Shown here in pieces: positions 40,412 through 43,795 of a stretch of DNA of 43,795 bases. A model generated the notes under the pieces. It searched no databases. It was given only the letters and a program-made list of their open reading frames with translations, and was not told the DNA's origin. Origin of the DNA: RFTU01 sp049423145. Its GTDB lineage: Bacteria > Pseudomonadota > Gammaproteobacteria > Burkholderiales > Burkholderiaceae_C. The stretch covers positions 1 through 43,795 of the forward strand of contig JBMSQF010000014.1 in NCBI GenBank assembly GCA_049423145.1, in the 5' to 3' direction. Each line of letters opens with the position of its first letter. Within the stretch, counting starts at the first letter, position 1. Both the position numbers and the translations under genes were made by a program.

Positions 40412-41215
40412 TCAAGCGCCAAGGAACCGACGCCGGTACGCAGGATTCATCCGATCCATGTCGAGCATCATGGGGAAGTCAGCCGTACCGAACCCGGCAT
40501 CCCAAGCGGGCGGGCCCAAGACGACGGAACCGCACTTGACGTAGCCTTTGACCAGCGGCGGCCACTGCGCCTGCGACGCATGAGGCAGCAAGTGCACGGG
40601 GAGCGCGTTACGCGGAACCACGCGCCGCTGCGGTTCGGCCAAGTGGTTTTGTTGCAGCTCGCGCCACAGGCTGGCGGCGTTCGCACCACCGTCTGGCATG
40701 GGAACGCTCGCGCAGCCAATGGCCTGCTGGACGCCGTTGTCACTCAGAAATCGAATCAAATGCGACCACAGGAGCAGGATCACTCCCCCGGTTCGCCAGG
40801 GTGCAGCGATACACGAACGCCCCAATTCCGCCATCCCGGGGCGCAATGGGTTCAATCGACTGATGTCGAATTCTGTTTCCGTGTAGTAGCGACCCAAGCG
40901 GCGCGCGGCTTCGGGCAGCAAGACCCGATAGGTACCGACCACTTCGGCTGGGGTATCCGCAGTCTCTGCTCGTGAAACGATGAGGTGCTCACAGTGGGGG
41001 TCAAATTCATCGATGTCGATCCCCAGCAGCGTACCTGTCGCATCCAGTTCTGCGCCACCCTCTTGGGCAAACACCTGGTAGCGCAGCCGCTGAGCCGCCC
41101 GCACCTCATCCTGGTGGCGGGCCCAAAGTACTTGTAGCGGGGCATCAGCGGCTGTTCGGATGTCCTGCCTGCATTCGGCAGCCACGCCGGCATTGACCGT
41201 AAACGTCGGGATCAT
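40412..41215 (-). CDS. olsB: L-ornithine N-alpha-acyltransferase (OlsB-type)
   Basis: 267 residues from ATG 41215 (MIPTFTVNAGVAAECRQ), with AAAGGAG eight bases upstream. The acyl-ACP N-acyltransferase fold is shown by LQVLWARHQDEVRAAQRLRYQVFAQEGGAEL, DIDEFDPHCEHLIVSR, VVGTYRVLLPEAARRLGRYYTETEFDIS and MAELGRSCIAAPWRTGGVILLLWSHLIRFL. OlsB puts a 3-hydroxyacyl chain on ornithine to make lyso-ornithine lipid, a phosphorus-free membrane lipid precursor. It lies 55 bp after phoR on the same strand, and phosphate starvation induces ornithine lipids in several bacteria. No olsA-type O-acyltransferase is in the window. A close alternative name is hemolysin-like N-acyltransferase. Confidence 0.88.
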   Translation of the reverse strand: MIPTFTVNAGVAAECRQDIRTAADAPLQVLWARHQDEVRAAQRLRYQVFAQEGGAELDATGTLLGIDIDEFDPHCEHLIVSRAETADTPAEVVGTYRVLLPEAARRLGRYYTETEFDISRLNPLRPGMAELGRSCIAAPWRTGGVILLLWSHLIRFLSDNGVQQAIGCASVPMPDGGANAASLWRELQQNHLAEPQRRVVPRNALPVHLLPHASQAQWPPLVKGYVKCGSVVLGPPAWDAGFGTADFPMMLDMDRMNPAYRRRFLGA

Positions 41216-41270
41216 GAAGGGCTCCTTTCGCTGCAACCGCATGTTGCAGGAGACCCATGTCATCGATGTT

Positions 41271-42326
41271 TCAAGTCGGTGAAGATCCAGTGACGTTCGG
41301 TGCGATCGCCCGCACGCGCGCGGGTGGGAGCGTGAGTGTGAACACAGAGCCCTCCCCTGGAGTGCTTTGGATGAGCAACTCTCCGCCATGGCGGCCGATC
41401 GCATGTTTGACAATGGCCAAGCCGAGTCCTGTGCCACCCGTGCCGCGAGAGCGGCTTTTGTCGACTCGATAGAACCGTTGCGTCAAGCGGGGAATGTGCT
41501 GTCGTTCGATCCCTATGCCCGTGTCCTTGACCCGAATCTCCAGATAGCCATCACTGCGCCACATCGTTTGAAGGTGGATGGATCCCGAGGCAGGCGTGTA
41601 GCGGACCGCATTGCTCACCAGGTTGCCGATGGCGCTGGCAATCTCATCTTCCTCAACCGCCAACTCGATGGGCGGCACCGGATCAAAAGCGATCGTGTGA
41701 TGTCCAGCGGACAAGTGCTGGCCATCCGCCACGGCTGTCCGGATCAGATGTTCCAAAGGCTTCCATTGGCTGATGGGCGGTTTGGGGCTGCCTTCCAGGG
41801 TGGCCAGCAACAGCAGGTCGGCCACCAAGTTTTCCATCCGGACGGTCTGCTGCCGCATCAGGTCCAGCACCCGGTCCCGCTCCCGCTCTTCGAGGGCCAG
41901 CATCTGCATGGTCTCTACGAAGCCAGCCAAGACGGTCAAGGGAGTCCGGATTTCATGCGACACATGGGCCACGAAGTCCCGCCGCATCAATTCCATCCGG
42001 TCAGCGTCTGTGACATCCTGCGTGAGGATGAGCTGTTGATCTTCCTCGAAGGTCCGCACCTGCAGCAACAGGGTGTGTTCCGGCTTGTGGGAGCCGATTC
42101 GGAAATCTTTGGGGGCATCATCGTCGCTGAGCGCAGCCAGCAGCGCAGGGTCGCGAACCAAATTGGTAATGGGTTGCCCGATGTCGCCTGAGGGATCCAG
42201 AGACAAGTGAACGGCCGCCATGGAGTTGCACCAGCGGATGCATCGATCTTCGTCGAGCAGCACCACCCCCTGGGGAATCGCCTGGAATGCCGCCTCAAAG
42301 GCGGCGGCAGAGGCGGCAGGCGCCAT
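41271..42326 (-). CDS. phoR: Phosphate regulon sensor histidine kinase PhoR, without membrane segments
   Basis: 351 residues from ATG 42326; a GTG at 42389 would add 21 residues and overlap phoB. Domain order: PAS (FEAAFQAIPQGVVLLDEDRCIRWCN), HisKA with the phosphorylated His in FVAHVSHEIRTPLTVL (His124 from the ATG), N box NLVSNAVRY, G1 DTGIGI, G2 GTGGTGLGLAIVKH. PhoR phosphorylates PhoB in response to PstSCAB/PhoU. The usual N-terminal membrane helices and linker are absent with either start, and the DNA upstream is phoB. It would be soluble unless recruited. The catalytic core looks intact. phoB ends eight bases before the ATG. Confidence 0.93.
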   Translation of the reverse strand: MAPAASAAAFEAAFQAIPQGVVLLDEDRCIRWCNSMAAVHLSLDPSGDIGQPITNLVRDPALLAALSDDDAPKDFRIGSHKPEHTLLLQVRTFEEDQQLILTQDVTDADRMELMRRDFVAHVSHEIRTPLTVLAGFVETMQMLALEERERDRVLDLMRQQTVRMENLVADLLLLATLEGSPKPPISQWKPLEHLIRTAVADGQHLSAGHHTIAFDPVPPIELAVEEDEIASAIGNLVSNAVRYTPASGSIHLQTMWRSDGYLEIRVKDTGIGIERQHIPRLTQRFYRVDKSRSRGTGGTGLGLAIVKHAIGRHGGELLIQSTPGEGSVFTLTLPPARVRAIAPNVTGSSPT

Positions 42327-42333
42327 ATGGAAC

Positions 42334-43065
42334 TCAGTGTGCGGTGGACGGGTGGGCGGTGTTGGTCGCTGCAGTGCCGCCACGGGCACTGAAACGGTAG
42401 CCCGCGCCGCGAACGGTCTCCACGACGCCCTCCGCGCCGCTGGGCCGTAGCGCCTCCCTCAAGCGCTTGATGTGCACATCCACCGTTCGCTCTTCGATGA
42501 AGACGTGGTCACCCCACACGCGGTCCAACACTTGGGTCCGGCTGTGCACCCGCTCCGGATGTGCCATCAGAAAATGCAGCAGCTTGAATTCGGTCGGGCT
42601 GAGCTTGATTTCGCTTGTGCCACAACTGACGCGACGGGTGGCTGGATCCAGCAGGATGCCACCCGATTCAATTGGTTTGTCCAGTGTCTCCGGAGCTCGT
42701 CGACGCAGTACCGCGCGTACCCGAGCCATCAGCTCCTTGGTCGAAAAGGGCTTGGGCAGATAGTCATCAGCACCAGCGTCCAACCCAGCGACCCGGTCGT
42801 CTTCGGCCGCTCGCGCGGTGAGCATGATGATGGGCAGATCACGCGTGCGTTCATCCGACCGCCACAACCGCGCCAGTTGCACTCCAGACTGACCGGGCAA
42901 CATCCAATCCAGCAGCACCAGCTTGGGCAGTTGTTGATCGACTTCCTTGCGCGCCGTCTCGGCATCCAGTGCCACCCGAACCGACATGCCCGCATGCCGG
43001 ATGTTGATGGCCAGCAACTCGGCGATGGCCGCTTCGTCCTCAACGATAAGAACTTCCGCACTCAT
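42334..43065 (-). CDS. phoB: Phosphate regulon response regulator PhoB
   Basis: 243 residues from ATG 43065 (MSAEVLIVEDEAAIAELLAINIRHAGM). The receiver has acidic residues Glu9/Asp10, phosphoacceptor Asp53 (LVLLDWMLPG), MLTARA and KPFSTKEL. The OmpR-type winged helix follows: LSPTEFKLLHFLMAHPERVHSRTQVLDRVWGDHVFIEERTVDVHIKRLREAL...VRGAGYRFS. PhoB binds Pho boxes. A good candidate box lies at 39481-39498 and a weak one at 33614-33631. The C-terminal tail after YRFS is about 17 residues longer than in E. coli. phoU ends eight bases upstream. Confidence 0.96.
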   Translation of the reverse strand: MSAEVLIVEDEAAIAELLAINIRHAGMSVRVALDAETARKEVDQQLPKLVLLDWMLPGQSGVQLARLWRSDERTRDLPIIMLTARAAEDDRVAGLDAGADDYLPKPFSTKELMARVRAVLRRRAPETLDKPIESGGILLDPATRRVSCGTSEIKLSPTEFKLLHFLMAHPERVHSRTQVLDRVWGDHVFIEERTVDVHIKRLREALRPSGAEGVVETVRGAGYRFSARGGTAATNTAHPSTAH

Positions 43066-43072
43066 GGTGTAT

Positions 43073-43786
43073 TCAACCTGTCGTTCCGCTGGTGACGATG
43101 TCGAGCGAATCGGTGGGCGTATGCCGAACATCGGTGCCGTCCACCACATAGATGGTGACCTCGGCCAGATTCTTCGCATGATCCCCGACCCGTTCGATGG
43201 CCTTGGCGACGAACACGAGATCGATGCAACTTGAGATGGTTCGGGGATCTTCCATCATGAAGGTGATGAGCTTGCGCATCAGGCCTTCAAATTCCTGATC
43301 GATTTCTTCATCATGCTTGAGAACTTCCAAGGCGCGGGCGACGTCCAGCCGCGCAAAGGCATCCAGGGACTTTCGCAACTGTGCGATGGCCAAGTCCGCC
43401 TCATAGGCCAGGTCGCTGATCGGCAGGCGGCTGGAGATGCCCGAGTCGATCAAGCGTTTGACGGTGCGGGCGATACGAGCGGCTTCGTCACCGACGCGCT
43501 CCAGATTGGCGATCATCCGGCTGATGGCCACGAGCAGCCGCAAGTCGCGGGCGGTGGGTTGACGCCGGGCGATGATGGTCGACAGCTCGGAATCGATCTC
43601 GATCTCGAGTTGGTTCACCCGTGCCTCGTTGGTCACCACCCGTTCTGCGGTCTCGGTGCTCAGCTTGGTCAGCGCGTAGATCGCTTGGGCGACCTGGGAT
43701 TCGGCCAGCCCTCCCATCTGCATCACCTGGTTGGAGATGCCGCTGAGTTCAGCGTCGTATTGGGTGGAGAGATGCTTGTCGCTCAT
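43073..43786 (-). CDS. phoU: Phosphate transport system regulator PhoU
   Basis: 237 residues, complete at both ends. The two three-helix PhoU repeats carry the metal motifs ERVGDEAARIAR and ERVGDHAKNLAE. PhoU links the PstSCAB phosphate importer to PhoR and keeps the regulon off when phosphate is ample. The start is nine bases from the window edge; pstB is expected just beyond. It heads phoU-phoB-phoR-olsB in this window with short gaps, so one transcript is likely, continuing from a pst operon. Confidence 0.96.
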   Translation of the reverse strand: MSDKHLSTQYDAELSGISNQVMQMGGLAESQVAQAIYALTKLSTETAERVVTNEARVNQLEIEIDSELSTIIARRQPTARDLRLLVAISRMIANLERVGDEAARIARTVKRLIDSGISSRLPISDLAYEADLAIAQLRKSLDAFARLDVARALEVLKHDEEIDQEFEGLMRKLITFMMEDPRTISSCIDLVFVAKAIERVGDHAKNLAEVTIYVVDGTDVRHTPTDSLDIVTSGTTG

Positions 43787-43795
43787 GATGGGTCC

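Noticed and set aside
1..43795. CRISPR array, prophage or complete insertion sequence
   Set aside because: No regularly spaced repeats, phage structural genes or transposase/integrase frames were seen on either strand.

Overview
This 43.8 kb window is GC-rich chromosomal DNA from a betaproteobacterium. Gene content and order (hemC-hemD-hemX-hemY; yicC-gmk-rpoZ-spoT facing greB; rph-rdgB-hemW; slpA-ispH-serS; phoU-phoB-phoR and ppk/ppx) point to Burkholderiales, most likely Comamonadaceae or a close relative. This placement is inferred from gene order, not from a database match. Most of the window is core genome. The accessory parts are about 10.0-13.0 kb (aromatic catabolism) and 30.1-33.6 kb (a small island after a tRNA-Ser).

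Layout. 1-5.6 kb: a MoxR-type AAA+ ATPase cut by the window edge, a c4-like dihaem cytochrome, a copper-type P1B ATPase with a divergent CopZ-like chaperone, and an orphan oligopeptide-type binding protein. 5.6-10.05 kb: hemC, hemD, hemX and hemY, then tRNA-Arg(ACG). 10.06-13.0 kb (minus): acyl-CoA-binding protein, pobA, pcaH, pcaG, which convert 4-hydroxybenzoate to protocatechuate to beta-carboxymuconate. 13.1-17.3 kb: a second P-type ATPase, a MipA/OmpV porin-like protein and greB. 17.3-21.4 kb (minus): yicC, gmk, rpoZ, spoT. 21.5-25.6 kb: a Ser/Thr kinase gene broken by an in-frame amber codon, then rph, rdgB, hemW and a truncated haemoglobin. 25.7-30.1 kb: an Smr protein and radC (minus), then slpA, ispH, serS and tRNA-Ser(CGA).

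30.1-33.6 kb is the accessory island. It holds a three-gene operon (nitrile hydratase alpha and beta plus an isochorismatase-fold cysteine amidohydrolase) and a higBA toxin-antitoxin pair. Two ~80 bp imperfect direct repeats flank higBA, and two partial copies of the same repeat lie in front of the nitrile hydratase operon. The higBA promoter has its operator palindrome inside the spacer, and its predicted start site falls on the toxin ATG, so the toxin is probably translated from a leaderless message.

33.6-43.8 kb is a phosphate and polyphosphate district: ppx facing sixA; ppk1; a choice-of-anchor I lipoprotein with a good Pho box just upstream; a Lys/Ala/Pro-rich histone-like protein with three 9-bp repeats in its promoter; olsB (ornithine lipid synthesis); and phoR, phoB, phoU. 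PhoR has no membrane segment. A stranded C-terminal piece of a GT4 glycosyltransferase lies between two of these units. Together the genes describe phosphate sensing, polyphosphate turnover and phosphorus-free lipid synthesis encoded side by side.

Leads most worth following: the amber-split kinase, the nitrile hydratase/amidohydrolase operon without a recognisable maturation factor, the leaderless higBA promoter with its flanking repeats, and the Pho box plus membrane-less PhoR.
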